A stretch of 40,674 nucleotides of DNA, from assembly GCA_902799765.1 (NCBI GenBank), contig CADCBZ010000009.1, positions 1 to 40,674 on the forward strand, written 5' to 3'. Under the pieces are notes generated by a model that saw only the letters and a program-made list of their open reading frames with translations, made no database searches and had not been told where the DNA came from. The position numbers were made by a program, and so were the translations under genes. Position 1 is the stretch's first letter. Every line of letters begins with the position of its first letter. The DNA comes from an uncultured Prevotellaceae bacterium (GTDB lineage: Bacteria; Bacteroidota; Bacteroidia; Bacteroidales; Bacteroidaceae). Below, one piece after another: positions 1 through 8,284 of this stretch.

Positions 1-1056
1 GATCCGCTGAGACCGACGAATCAAGAGGATCAGCAAAAACTCATCGGCAAAATAGCAGGTCTCTGCAAAAAGGAATACAGCGGTTTACAAACCAGTATGA
101 GTCATACGTATGTGGAGACGATCGACAAAGCTGCCAAGAAAGAAGTGACCGACATGTATGAAGAACTGCGAGGCGTGTTCCGCGGTCGCATACAGAACAA
201 CAGTTGGATGGGCGATGCCACTAAGGCCAAAGCCATCGAGAAACTGGATGCGATCATATTCTTGTGCGGATGGCCTGAGAACTTTCATACAGAATGGGAG
301 GCAACAGTGCCAACTGGTAAATCGTTCTATGAGATGGTATGCAACCTGTTCTCCCAATACTCCGACATCATGAAAAAGCTGATTGGCCTGACCTCAGAAG
401 ACGCCTTTCACTATTGCGAGTGGATGCAAGTACCTGCCTATACGGCTAATGCTTTTTATAACGAAAAGAACAACTCGATCAACATATTGGCTAGCAACTT
501 GATACCGCCCATCTACGATAAGAATCAGCAGGCTTTCTATAACTATGCTGTACTGGGAGCCACTACCATCGGCCATGAGATGACTCACGGCTTCGATGCC
601 ACAGGTTCGCTGTATGATGCCATTGGCAAGCAAGCGGAGTGGTGGGATCCGCAGGATAAGGCGGTATTCAAAGAGAAGCAGAAGCAGATGATCAACCACT
701 TCGACAAGTTGGAATACATGCCTGGTGTTTACTGCGATGGAGAAAATACACTTAGCGAGAACATTGCCGACCTGGGCGGACTGGAGATAGCCTACGAGGC
801 TTATATGAATAAGGTGAGCGCCACCACAAGAAGTGAGCGCCAATACCTGGCTCGTGAGTTCTACCGTGCCTTTGCCGATGCTTGGAGGCAAAATGCCACT
901 CCTGAGAGGATGAAGATATACGCGGCAGACGTTCATGCGGCGCCCAAGCTGCGCATCAACGGCAATGTGTGTCTTACCGACGCATGGTATCGCGTGTTCG
1001 GCATCACGGAAGGCCAAATGTATCTCGCGCCCGACGAACGCATCCAGATCTGGTAA
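1..1056 (+). CDS. pepO: M13 (neprilysin/PepO-type) zinc metallopeptidase, 3' part only
   Basis: The reading frame is open from base 1, so the N-terminus lies outside the window; the ATG at 97 is internal. The product is the C-terminal catalytic part of an M13 endopeptidase, a family that cleaves short peptides and is usually exported in Bacteroidales. The zinc site HEMTH is encoded at 574-588 and the third ligand Glu, in the ENIADLGG box, at 757-759. The frame ends with a family-like tail (YRVFGITEGQMYLAPDERIQIW-type; residues read across 990-1053). A strong hairpin terminator follows at once. M13 enzymes are about 670-700 residues, so roughly half is present. The family call is firm; the substrate and the symbol are generic. 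Confidence 0.93.
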   Translation, partial: DPLRPTNQEDQQKLIGKIAGLCKKEYSGLQTSMSHTYVETIDKAAKKEVTDMYEELRGVFRGRIQNNSWMGDATKAKAIEKLDAIIFLCGWPENFHTEWEATVPTGKSFYEMVCNLFSQYSDIMKKLIGLTSEDAFHYCEWMQVPAYTANAFYNEKNNSINILASNLIPPIYDKNQQAFYNYAVLGATTIGHEMTHGFDATGSLYDAIGKQAEWWDPQDKAVFKEKQKQMINHFDKLEYMPGVYCDGENTLSENIADLGGLEIAYEAYMNKVSATTRSERQYLAREFYRAFADAWRQNATPERMKIYAADVHAAPKLRINGNVCLTDAWYRVFGITEGQMYLAPDERIQIW

Positions 1057-1063
1057 ACTGATG

Positions 1064-1102
1064 ATCCCCGACCACACAACAAATGAATGGTCGGGGATTT
1101 TT
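1064..1102 (+). terminator. Rho-independent terminator of the M13 peptidase
   Basis: Perfect 11-bp stem ATCCCCGACCA (1064-1074) with its complement at 1088-1098, a 13-nt loop and a T-run, 8 bases after the stop codon. Confidence 0.88.
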
Positions 1103-1185
1103 GTCTGATTCCAAGAAATTAGCCAGATTCTTATCGGATTTGTTGCGACAGGGGGAGAAGATTTTGTTTCTTGTTTCACCCGAGG

Positions 1186-1217
1186 TTACTCAGTTACTCA
1201 CTTACTCACTTACTTTC
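1186..1217. repeat. Octamer tandem repeat
   Basis: Four direct copies of an 8-bp unit, TTACTCAG, TTACTCAC, TTACTCAC and TTACTTTC, lie in the spacer between the M13 terminator and the next promoter. The rest of 1103-1243 shows no gene. Confidence 0.7.
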
Positions 1218-1243
1218 TATTTTGCCATTTTGGGGCTCATAAT

Positions 1244-1275
1244 TTTGGCAGAACAGATTATTATCATTATCTTTG
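1244..1275 (+). promoter_or_regulatory. Bacteroidetes-type promoter of the micro-ORF
   Basis: TTTG at 1244-1247, exactly 20 bp, then TATCTTTG at 1268-1275. The predicted start near 1282 gives a leader of about 20 nt before the ATG at 1303. Confidence 0.75.
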
Positions 1276-1302
1276 CAGCATAACTAAATATACTGCTATA
1301 CG

Positions 1303-1383
1303 ATGAAACTGATCAAAGGAGAATTCAAAGAGATGCTGAAAGGCTGGGGCTCGCCCCCAGTGCGGGGCTTTTTTATTTTTTAG
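1303..1383 (+). CDS. 26-residue leader-type micro-protein overlapping a terminator
   Basis: Small ORF starting MKLIKGEFKEMLKGWG and ending SPPVRGFFIF. It has its own consensus promoter, and its last codons are read out of a terminator hairpin and T-run, which explains the FFIF end. Translation to the stop would move ribosomes through both arms of the hairpin, as in attenuation leaders. No export signal or membrane helix is visible. It may be a leader peptide, a tiny effector, or a chance ORF within a short regulatory RNA of about 100 nt. The next gene has its own promoter, so the micro-ORF unit may stand alone. I do not recognise a family. Confidence 0.45.
   Translation: MKLIKGEFKEMLKGWGSPPVRGFFIF
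1346..1380 (+). terminator. Terminator with an overlapping alternative hairpin
   Basis: GCCCC (1353-1357) pairs with GGGGC (1364-1368), followed by TTTTTTATTTTTT. The same GCCCC arm can instead pair with GGGG(C) at 1346-1350 around a CTCG loop, giving two mutually exclusive hairpins. Confidence 0.75.
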
Positions 1384-1391
1384 CCCAAAAG

Positions 1392-1423
1392 TTTGGCTCA
1401 ATCGAAAAATAGTTGTACTTTTG
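1392..1423 (+). promoter_or_regulatory. Promoter of the EVE/PUA-like gene
   Basis: TTTG (1392-1395), 20 bp, TACTTTTG (1416-1423), 34 bp upstream of the ATG at 1458. Confidence 0.75.
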
Positions 1424-1457
1424 CAGCCGATTTCTGATTGTTAATTTTTAAAATTGA

Positions 1458-2390
1458 ATGCTTATGAAGACAAATTTAAACAAAATGAGTAAGGGAATTG
1501 AGATTATGGATGAGGATTTATTTGGTGATATAGCGATATGCGCACAGCTTAACGACAAGGCCGTTGAGGAACTCCGTAACGGAACGATGACGGAGATCTG
1601 CGTGCAGATCAACGAGGAGAACCAGTACAGGCTCTTGGAGAACGTTGATGGCCGGCTGGTGATGAATGTCGGTAGGAAGCCACGCAAGGATTATTCGTGC
1701 TTCTATTATAATCATGGTGTGTTCCCCTATGAGATGAAGGAGGCCTTGCTCTTTATCGGCGTGAACGGTGAGAAAGATAACATCTTTACAAAGATTGTCG
1801 GTGAAAAGGTGGAAGCCATCGAGGTGGATTCCAAAGCCAACAGGTGCGTGTGGGTGGTGAGTTTTGAGGTGGTGCCCGTGCTGAAGGATTTTAAGACGTT
1901 CCTGATGCGATGGGAGGCCGATGACGATTCTTTCACGGATGACGATCTCGAAGTGTTTATGAGGGATATGGAGAATGGCTCGTTCCACATGGACTGGCTC
2001 ATCTCTGACTGGGAAGAGGCCAGAAGGGGTGATTTCTTCTATATGATCCGTACGGGCGACGACCGCGCCGGCATCGTGATGAACGGCCAGATTATCTCTG
2101 ACCCTTATCCTGTGGAAAGTCTGTCGGGGGATTTCGATCATGCGATGTGTGTGGATGTGGTCTGCATGAACGTTGTGGAGCCTGGTGGTGAGCCACATAT
2201 CTCACTGAAAGAACTCCAGACGGCCATCCCTGAGTTTGATTGGGAAAAAGGCCAGTCTGGAGAGCTTCTTACTGGTGAGGTTGCCAAGAAACTGGCAGCG
2301 CTCTGGAGTCCCGATACGGATGATTGGGATGATCTGGATGACTATGATCCAGATGACTACCCTCAGTTGAATCAAACGTATGTGAACTGA
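1458..2390 (+). CDS. Conserved protein of unknown function, EVE/PUA-like C-terminal half
   Basis: 310 residues, cytosolic, no signal peptide. Residues about 185-250 contain SDWEEARRGDFFYMIRTGDD, then GIVMNGQIISDPYP and a V-D-V-V-C-M strand, a layout that resembles PUA-fold EVE/ASCH domains (inference from pattern, not a search). The C-terminus is very acidic (DDWDDLDDYDPDDY). A clear paralogue sits at 27767-28657 on the other strand, and the two share the WEEARRGDFFYM, SDPYP, IPEFDW and SG(E/A)LL blocks. The start is the first ATG after a consensus promoter; M3 is possible. It converges with the alarmone synthetase gene, with one base between the stop codons and no terminator. EVE-type domains bind modified bases in known restriction and RNA-modification contexts; that role is only a suggestion here. 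Confidence 0.8.
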   Translation: MLMKTNLNKMSKGIEIMDEDLFGDIAICAQLNDKAVEELRNGTMTEICVQINEENQYRLLENVDGRLVMNVGRKPRKDYSCFYYNHGVFPYEMKEALLFIGVNGEKDNIFTKIVGEKVEAIEVDSKANRCVWVVSFEVVPVLKDFKTFLMRWEADDDSFTDDDLEVFMRDMENGSFHMDWLISDWEEARRGDFFYMIRTGDDRAGIVMNGQIISDPYPVESLSGDFDHAMCVDVVCMNVVEPGGEPHISLKELQTAIPEFDWEKGQSGELLTGEVAKKLAALWSPDTDDWDDLDDYDPDDYPQLNQTYVN

Positions 2391-2391
2391 T

Positions 2392-3495
2392 TCACTGACT
2401 CTCTGTTTCTTTTTTTGCGAAAGATAGACGGCTGGCCTGTTCGTAGGTGAACTCGGCCATTTGTTCTGTTTCGCGTGAGGCGCCGTAGAGGGCCTTGTAC
2501 ATCCGATAGAGGGCACGGAGACCATCCGTCTTTACCGCCTGGACGATACAGAGGTTGAGAATACCCACGTTCTCAGACAGGATGTCGAGGTCGGTGAGGG
2601 CGATCTGCGAGAGCGCCATCTGATAGGCATCGTCGCTGTTGGCGGCGATGAAGCGGTCGATGTCGCCCAAGGTGGTGAATCCGAATTTCTCGAACACGCG
2701 GATGAAGGGCTGCAACGAGGCGGGGTAGATCTCGGCCTGGTTGACGGCGGCAATGCGTTTGTTCAGGCGGTCGAAGGGGCGCAGGTTCAAGTAGTTGCGA
2801 AACGTCTCGCTGTCGAGCTCCACATCATCGAGCTTGCCTGATTCCACCAGTGACTTCACACGGCGGCGGTAGTCGGTGAGGGTGGCGCGCAGACGGCTGA
2901 ACTCATCGTCGATGAGCTCGAGTGTGCCTGCCAGCCGACTGAACTGGCGCACGTATTCACGCGGGATCTTCACGTCGCCCTTATAGCCCGTGTCGTGCTC
3001 GATGGTGGACCATACGTGTTGCAGGGCGGTACGCATCTGCAGCTCGAAGCGGATGGTGTTGAGTTCGGGCATCGAGGGGTCATCTACCACGCTCTTGGGC
3101 AGGCGGCAGATGTAGTGGAGCGAGTTGTAGCCGAAGCTGTCGAGCTCGTGGAGCTTTCGCTTATCCACCGACTCTTTCCAATCGACATCGAGGGTGCGCT
3201 TGGCAATGGCTGCCACCTTATCCACATCGTCGGTGTAGAAGGTGATGATGCGCACACCCACAAGATCAGTCAGATTGTCGATGTCTTTATACTTGTAACC
3301 TTTGCGCTCGAGCTTACCTGCCAGTGAGTCTTCTTTCTTCACACGGTGCTCCATGGCGTTGACGTAGATGCCCTGTTCCTGCAGGACACGACTGAGATGT
3401 TGATAGACCAGCTCGTCCAATCTCTGGAGAATGGGGAGCCGGTCGCGGAATTGCTGGAGAATCATTTCTCCATGGGGATCTAAATGATAGTTCAT
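2392..3495 (-). CDS. RelA/SpoT-domain (p)ppGpp synthetase, synthetase-only type
   Basis: 367 residues with one RelA_SpoT nucleotidyltransferase domain at about 40-175. Visible motifs are DLVGVRIITFYTDD, DSFGYNSLHYICRLP and FELQMRTALQHVWSTIEHD, which cover the GTP-binding and catalytic segments. There is no N-terminal HD hydrolase and no TGS or ACT domain, so it should only make alarmone. The 190-residue C-terminal part is helical-looking and longer than in typical small alarmone synthetases. The start codon overlaps the upstream D-lactate dehydrogenase stop as ATGA (3492-3495), implying translational coupling. The downstream gene on the opposite strand ends one base away. Family call is strong; no specific RelP/RelQ subtype is assigned. 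Confidence 0.88.
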   Translation of the reverse strand: MNYHLDPHGEMILQQFRDRLPILQRLDELVYQHLSRVLQEQGIYVNAMEHRVKKEDSLAGKLERKGYKYKDIDNLTDLVGVRIITFYTDDVDKVAAIAKRTLDVDWKESVDKRKLHELDSFGYNSLHYICRLPKSVVDDPSMPELNTIRFELQMRTALQHVWSTIEHDTGYKGDVKIPREYVRQFSRLAGTLELIDDEFSRLRATLTDYRRRVKSLVESGKLDDVELDSETFRNYLNLRPFDRLNKRIAAVNQAEIYPASLQPFIRVFEKFGFTTLGDIDRFIAANSDDAYQMALSQIALTDLDILSENVGILNLCIVQAVKTDGLRALYRMYKALYGASRETEQMAEFTYEQASRLSFAKKETESQ

Positions 3496-6400
3496 TTCTT
3501 GGGTGTAGTACTGATATTTACTAAATGTACAATGTTCAGATAGGGGATGCCGGTATTGGCTTCCAGACCGATCTCGCAGGTGCGGCTGTTGGAGTAGCCT
3601 ACCTCAATCTTATGGGCCTCGATCTGGGGCTTCAGCTTGCGCAGACCATAGCGGTTCAGTTCAGGGAAGGTGAAGCCACGGTCGCCGGCAAAGCCGCAGC
3701 AGCCCACGCCTTCTGGAATCAGCACGTTGTTCGAGCAGAGTTTGGCGAGGGCAATCATATCCTTATCCACACCCATGTGACGGGTAGAACAGGTGATATG
3801 GATAGCAATGGGCTTGTCGGTGGGATGGAAGTCGAGACGATCCTTCAGGTAGGTCATGATGAATTCGGCAGGCTCGTAGAGCTTCATCTTCTTCATCACT
3901 TTCTTCATGCGGTGCAGACAGGGACTCTGGCCACAGAGCACGGGATACTTACCTTGCTCAGAAGCTTTCCAGAGGGCGGCTTCGAGTTCGGCACTCTTAC
4001 GGTCGGCGATGTCGAGCATACCCTTCGACTCCCAGATCTGGCCGCAGCACATCTTCTCCATACCTTCCGGGAAGATGACTTCGTAGCCTGCCTTTGCCAT
4101 CAGCTGGATGACCTCATCGACAAGGGCGTGCTTGAAAGGCGCTTCTTTTGAAAGACCCATTGTCTGGTTGATACAGCTGGGGAAATAGACCACCTTCAGG
4201 TCGGAGTGCTCTTCCTCGTGGTGAGGAACACTCTTCTCGATGATGAACTTGGTGAGGTCGCTCTTCTTGGGCTGACGCATCTTCTTCGGCATGGCGGTAG
4301 TCCAGAGGGGCAGTCCCATCTTATTCATCGTGCGGCAGACATTGGTCATCAGCGTAGGACCGAGGGTGACATGGGCGAGATGGGCCACGTCGAGCACGAC
4401 GCGCAGACCGCTCTTGATGCCTGCCATGTGGTTGGCGGCAAATTCGCCGATCTTGCGACCCATGGGGTTCTTGTTCATGTCGAGCTGGCGAATGAGGTGG
4501 GTCAACTCACCTGTATTGATCTTCATGGGACAGGAGGTCGAGCAGAGTCCATCGGCAGCACAGGTCTGATCACCATAGTATTTATATTGCTTTCGCAGAG
4601 TAGCGGCACGCTCCGGATTCTGACCTGTCTTCTCCAGATAAAGGATCTCGCGCTGGACGGCGATACGCATACGGGAGGAGAGGGTGAGGCCGCACGACAT
4701 ACAGTTGACCTCGCAGAATCCGCACTCGATGCACTTGTTGGCGCGCTTCACCTGTTCGATCGTCTCCTTGGCTGTGGAGTGCTCTGGTTCCATGAGATAG
4801 TGGCCGCCATCGGGCACGCTGTCGAAGTCGTAGTCGAGGACGGGCAGCGGCTTCAGGCACTTGATGAAGCAGTCGGGATCGTCGTTGAAGATCACCCCCT
4901 GGTTGAGCAGACCCTCTGGGTCGAAGATGGCCTTCAGCTCCTTCATGGCCTCGTAAGCCTTGTCGCCCCACTCGTATTTCACGAAGGGCGCCATGTTACG
5001 GCCTGTGCCGTGTTCTGCCTTCAGCGATCCGTCGTAGCCCTCTACCACGAGTTGTGCCACGTTGCGCATCATTTCTGCATAACGGGCCACCTCGTGCTCG
5101 TCGGCAAAGCTCTGGTTGAGGATGAAGTGGTAGTTGCCCTCGAAGGCGTGCCCATAGATACAGGCATCGGAGTAGCCGTGATCGGCGATGAGCTTCTGCA
5201 GTTTCACAGTAGCCTCAGGCAGCGACTCGATGGGGAACGCTACATCCTCGATGAGGCAGGAGGTGCCGATAGGACGCGTACCACCCACGCTGGGGAAGAT
5301 ACCTGAGCGGATGGCCCAGTACTTGCCATAGACGGCAGGATCCTCCGTAAACTCGGCAGGGATATACAGCTTGAACTGCTTCAGGCATTCCTGGATCTTC
5401 TCGATCTTCTCGAGGAGCTGCTCGTGGGTGATGCCCTTGGTCTCGGTGAGAATTGCGGTGAGTCCCTTGTAATCGCCAGGCTCTACGCCAGGAATCTTGC
5501 CGGCATCGACATCTTTCTTATACTGCAGATAGACGGGATCATCGACAGAAGCCAGTGACATGTAGTCGAGCATCTCGGCCGACTTCACCACGAGGTTCTC
5601 TGCACTGTAGGTCAGGTCGTCCTCACCTGCCTTCATCTTCTTCATCGCCACCACAGCTTCGCAGCTCTCCTTCATGGTGAGGAAATAGACCATTGCCGAG
5701 GCCTTGAACTTGTAGTCGATGAGGGTCTTCATCGTCACCTCTGAGAGGAAGGCGAGGGTACCCTCACTACCCACCATCGAGTGGGCGATGATGTCGAAGG
5801 GATCGTCATAGGCGATGAGTGGACGGAGGTTCAGACCCGTCACGTTCTTAATACTATATTTGGTACGTATGCGCGAGGTGAGGGCTTCGTCGGCGCGTAC
5901 CTTGTCGCGCAGGGCCTCGATCTTCTTCAGGAACTCGGGATGACTCTTGCGGAAGGCCTCCTTGCTCTCTTCCGAACCAGTGTCGAGCACCGTTCCGTCA
6001 GTCAGGATGATACGGGCAGATACCATCATACGGTCGCTGTTGGCATGCACGCCGCAGTTCATACCTGAGGCATTGTTGATCACGATACCGCCCACCATCG
6101 CAGAACCGATGGAAGCAGGGTCGGGTGGGAACACGCGTCCGTAGGGGCGTAGGATCTCATTCACCTTTGCACCCACGATACCAGGCTGGAGCCTGATCGT
6201 TTCCTGGTTTTTGCCAATCTCATATTTCTCCCAGTGCTTACCTGCGACGATGAGCACGCTCTCGGTACAACTCTGACCAGAGAGCGAGGTACCTGCTGCA
6301 CGGAAGGTGAAAGGCAGCTTGTATTGCTGACAAGCCTTGACGATTTGGGAGATCTCCGTTTCGCCATCGCTGCGGATGACGACTTGCGGGATCTGGCGAT

Positions 6401-6503
6401 AGAAACTGGCGTCCGTTCCCCAACCTAAGGTACGGAGCTCATCGGTATAAATACGGTCAGACGGCAGGAACTGCCTGAGGTCTTGAAGGAATTGATTCAT
6501 CAT
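3492..6503 (-). CDS. FAD-linked D-lactate dehydrogenase fused to an Fe-S/CCG module
   Basis: 1003 residues, about the size of other GlcD-GlcF fusions. Residues 35-270 form the FAD_binding_4 (PCMH) domain with RAAGTSLSGQS and GSAMVGGIVINNASGMNCG; 270-540 the FAD-oxidase C domain with AEHGTGRN (497-503). Two ferredoxin-like cysteine groups follow (CIECGFCEVNC at 591-601; CAADGLCSTSCP at 648-659), then two CCG modules (C819-C820 and C935-C936). This is the D-lactate or 2-hydroxyacid dehydrogenase layout, passing electrons to the quinone pool. The divergent lactate permease next door supports lactate as substrate. Its stop overlaps the start of the alarmone synthetase. Glycolate or another 2-hydroxyacid remains possible. 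Confidence 0.9.
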   Translation of the reverse strand: MMNQFLQDLRQFLPSDRIYTDELRTLGWGTDASFYRQIPQVVIRSDGETEISQIVKACQQYKLPFTFRAAGTSLSGQSCTESVLIVAGKHWEKYEIGKNQETIRLQPGIVGAKVNEILRPYGRVFPPDPASIGSAMVGGIVINNASGMNCGVHANSDRMMVSARIILTDGTVLDTGSEESKEAFRKSHPEFLKKIEALRDKVRADEALTSRIRTKYSIKNVTGLNLRPLIAYDDPFDIIAHSMVGSEGTLAFLSEVTMKTLIDYKFKASAMVYFLTMKESCEAVVAMKKMKAGEDDLTYSAENLVVKSAEMLDYMSLASVDDPVYLQYKKDVDAGKIPGVEPGDYKGLTAILTETKGITHEQLLEKIEKIQECLKQFKLYIPAEFTEDPAVYGKYWAIRSGIFPSVGGTRPIGTSCLIEDVAFPIESLPEATVKLQKLIADHGYSDACIYGHAFEGNYHFILNQSFADEHEVARYAEMMRNVAQLVVEGYDGSLKAEHGTGRNMAPFVKYEWGDKAYEAMKELKAIFDPEGLLNQGVIFNDDPDCFIKCLKPLPVLDYDFDSVPDGGHYLMEPEHSTAKETIEQVKRANKCIECGFCEVNCMSCGLTLSSRMRIAVQREILYLEKTGQNPERAATLRKQYKYYGDQTCAADGLCSTSCPMKINTGELTHLIRQLDMNKNPMGRKIGEFAANHMAGIKSGLRVVLDVAHLAHVTLGPTLMTNVCRTMNKMGLPLWTTAMPKKMRQPKKSDLTKFIIEKSVPHHEEEHSDLKVVYFPSCINQTMGLSKEAPFKHALVDEVIQLMAKAGYEVIFPEGMEKMCCGQIWESKGMLDIADRKSAELEAALWKASEQGKYPVLCGQSPCLHRMKKVMKKMKLYEPAEFIMTYLKDRLDFHPTDKPIAIHITCSTRHMGVDKDMIALAKLCSNNVLIPEGVGCCGFAGDRGFTFPELNRYGLRKLKPQIEAHKIEVGYSNSRTCEIGLEANTGIPYLNIVHLVNISTTPKK

Positions 6504-6546
6504 AGGGCTTTTTCTATTTTACGTGTAATACTATTAGTTTTGGGGG

Positions 6547-6605
6547 CAAATATACAAAAAAAAGTTGAAATAATTTGCATTATTCCAAAAAAGTTTGTAT
6601 ATTTG
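6547..6605. promoter_or_regulatory. Divergent promoters in a 12-bp inverted repeat
   Basis: CAAATATACAAA (6547-6558) is a perfect inverted copy of TTTGTATATTTG (6594-6605). Each arm contains a TATATTTG box, one reading left to the dehydrogenase and one reading right to the permease. The rightward box (6598-6605) has TTTG 20 bp upstream (6574-6577); the leftward one lacks as clean an upstream element. Confidence 0.7.
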
Positions 6606-6641
6606 TCGCCAATAATATTCATCAAATAACTAAAAACCTAT

Positions 6642-8246
6642 ATGACAGCTCTAATTTCAGTAATCCCAATTCTATTGCTCATCGTGTTGATGATGGGTTT
6701 TAAGGTGTCTGGTTACAAGAGTGCAGTGGTCACTCTTATCGTTACAATCCTGCTGGCCTTGTTTGCAGTACCTGCCATGGGTATCCTGCCGGAGAAGTTT
6801 GCCGGTGTGTCGATCTTCGGTATCACCATCTGGTCGGTGGTGGAGGGTTTCCTGAAGGCGTGCTTCCCGATCATCCTGATCATTATCTGCGCCATCTTCA
6901 GTTACAACATCCTTTGTGAGACGAAGGAGATCGAGACGATCAAGACGCAGTTTATTCAGATGACGAGCGACAAGGGTCTGCTCGTGCTGTTGCTCACCTG
7001 GGGTCTCGGTGGTGTGCTCGAAGGTATGGCCGGCTTCGGTACGGCTGTGGCGATTCCCGCTGCCATCCTGATCGGACTGGGCTTCAAACCGATGTTCTCG
7101 GCTGTGATCTGTCTGGTGGCCAATACGGTGGCTGTAGGCTTCGGTGCCGTAGGTCTGCCTGCTACCACACTCGCCAATCAGGTGGCTGTCAGTGGTGTGG
7201 CTACCCCTGAGGAGCTCTGTGAGGTGGCTACCTTCATCATCCTGCAGCTCTCGCTGATGTTCTTCATCACCCCGTTCCTCATCCTGATGATGACGGATCG
7301 CACGAAGATTGTGAAGAATCTCTCCATCGCCCTCTTCGTGGGTGCATGCTCCATCGCCGTGCAGTTCTGCTGCGCTCACTTCATTGGTCCGGAGACACCT
7401 GCCATCCTGGGCTCTGTGGCTGCCATCATCGCGATGCTGATCTACAATAAGCTGTTTATCAAGGAAGAGAATCCTGCCGACGAGGTGAAGGTAGAGAAGA
7501 AGCAATTCGGTACCGTGAAGACCCTCAAGGCGTGGAGTGTCTATGGTCTGATCATCTTCTTCATCCTTATCAGCAGTAAGATTGTGCCTCCCATCAACGA
7601 GTTCCTGAATTCCACCTTGGTGACTAAGTTCGACCTGCCCGTGATCGGTAATACCTTTAAGTTTGGCTGGCTGTCGAATGCCGGTCTGATGATCTTCCTC
7701 GGTGCCGTGATCGGCGGTCTGATCCAGGGTATGAGCTTCGGTAGCCTGATGAAGCTGTTGGCGAAGACCACCCTGAACCTGCAGAAGACGGTGGTGACCA
7801 TCTGCTGTCTGGTGGCTATGGCCATGCTGATGAACAATACGGGTATGACCAACGATATCGCCAAAGGCCTTGTGCTGCTCACAGGCTCTGCCTTCCCGTT
7901 CTTCGCACCACTGATCGGTTCTATCGGAACTTTCGTTACGGGTAGTGCTACGAATGCCAACATCCTCTTCGGTAAGCTGCAGGCTACTGCCGCCAGCGAC
8001 CTCGGACTGGTGAACCAGGGTACGTTCTTCGGTGTGACAGGTAATGAGACCAACTGGCTGGCTGCTGCCAACTGTGCCGGCTCTGAGGGTGGTAAACTCC
8101 TTTCACCACAGTCGATAGCCATTGCCACCGCCGCCTGCGACATGGAGGGTCAGGATGGTGACATCATGCGTAAGACGATGCCGTTCGCCATCTTCTGGAT
8201 CCTGATGAACGGATTGATGGTCTTCCTCGGACTGCACGTGATCTGA
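6642..8246 (+). CDS. lctP: Lactate permease (LctP/LldP family)
   Basis: 534 residues, almost entirely hydrophobic, with about 12-14 membrane segments; loops are short apart from a charged stretch at 270-295 (KEENPADEVKVEKKQFG). The LctP signature regions are visible: LEGMAGFGTAVAIPAAILIGLGF, AVGLPATTLANQ and the late FVTGSATNANILFGKLQ and CAGSEGGKLLSPQSIAIA. The family imports L- and D-lactate with protons at the inner membrane. It is transcribed divergently from the fused D-lactate dehydrogenase through a shared symmetric promoter, so import and oxidation are likely co-controlled. The start follows a consensus promoter by 37 bp. Confidence 0.93.
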   Translation: MTALISVIPILLLIVLMMGFKVSGYKSAVVTLIVTILLALFAVPAMGILPEKFAGVSIFGITIWSVVEGFLKACFPIILIIICAIFSYNILCETKEIETIKTQFIQMTSDKGLLVLLLTWGLGGVLEGMAGFGTAVAIPAAILIGLGFKPMFSAVICLVANTVAVGFGAVGLPATTLANQVAVSGVATPEELCEVATFIILQLSLMFFITPFLILMMTDRTKIVKNLSIALFVGACSIAVQFCCAHFIGPETPAILGSVAAIIAMLIYNKLFIKEENPADEVKVEKKQFGTVKTLKAWSVYGLIIFFILISSKIVPPINEFLNSTLVTKFDLPVIGNTFKFGWLSNAGLMIFLGAVIGGLIQGMSFGSLMKLLAKTTLNLQKTVVTICCLVAMAMLMNNTGMTNDIAKGLVLLTGSAFPFFAPLIGSIGTFVTGSATNANILFGKLQATAASDLGLVNQGTFFGVTGNETNWLAAANCAGSEGGKLLSPQSIAIATAACDMEGQDGDIMRKTMPFAIFWILMNGLMVFLGLHVI

Positions 8247-8252
8247 TCATAA

Positions 8253-8284
8253 AAATCCCCGCCACTCGGCGGGGATTTCTTTTT
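8253..8284. terminator. Bidirectional terminator between lctP and the GH9 gene
   Basis: Perfect 11-bp stem AAATCCCCGCC (8253-8263) / GGCGGGGATTT (8268-8278) with loop ACTC; A-run before and T-run after. It also overlaps the last codon region of the convergent GH9 gene. Confidence 0.9.

Noticed and set aside
4206-5306. 366-residue plus-strand ORF opposite the D-lactate dehydrogenase
   Set aside because: Antisense shadow of a strongly supported gene; His/Val/Leu-rich composition without motifs or promoter.
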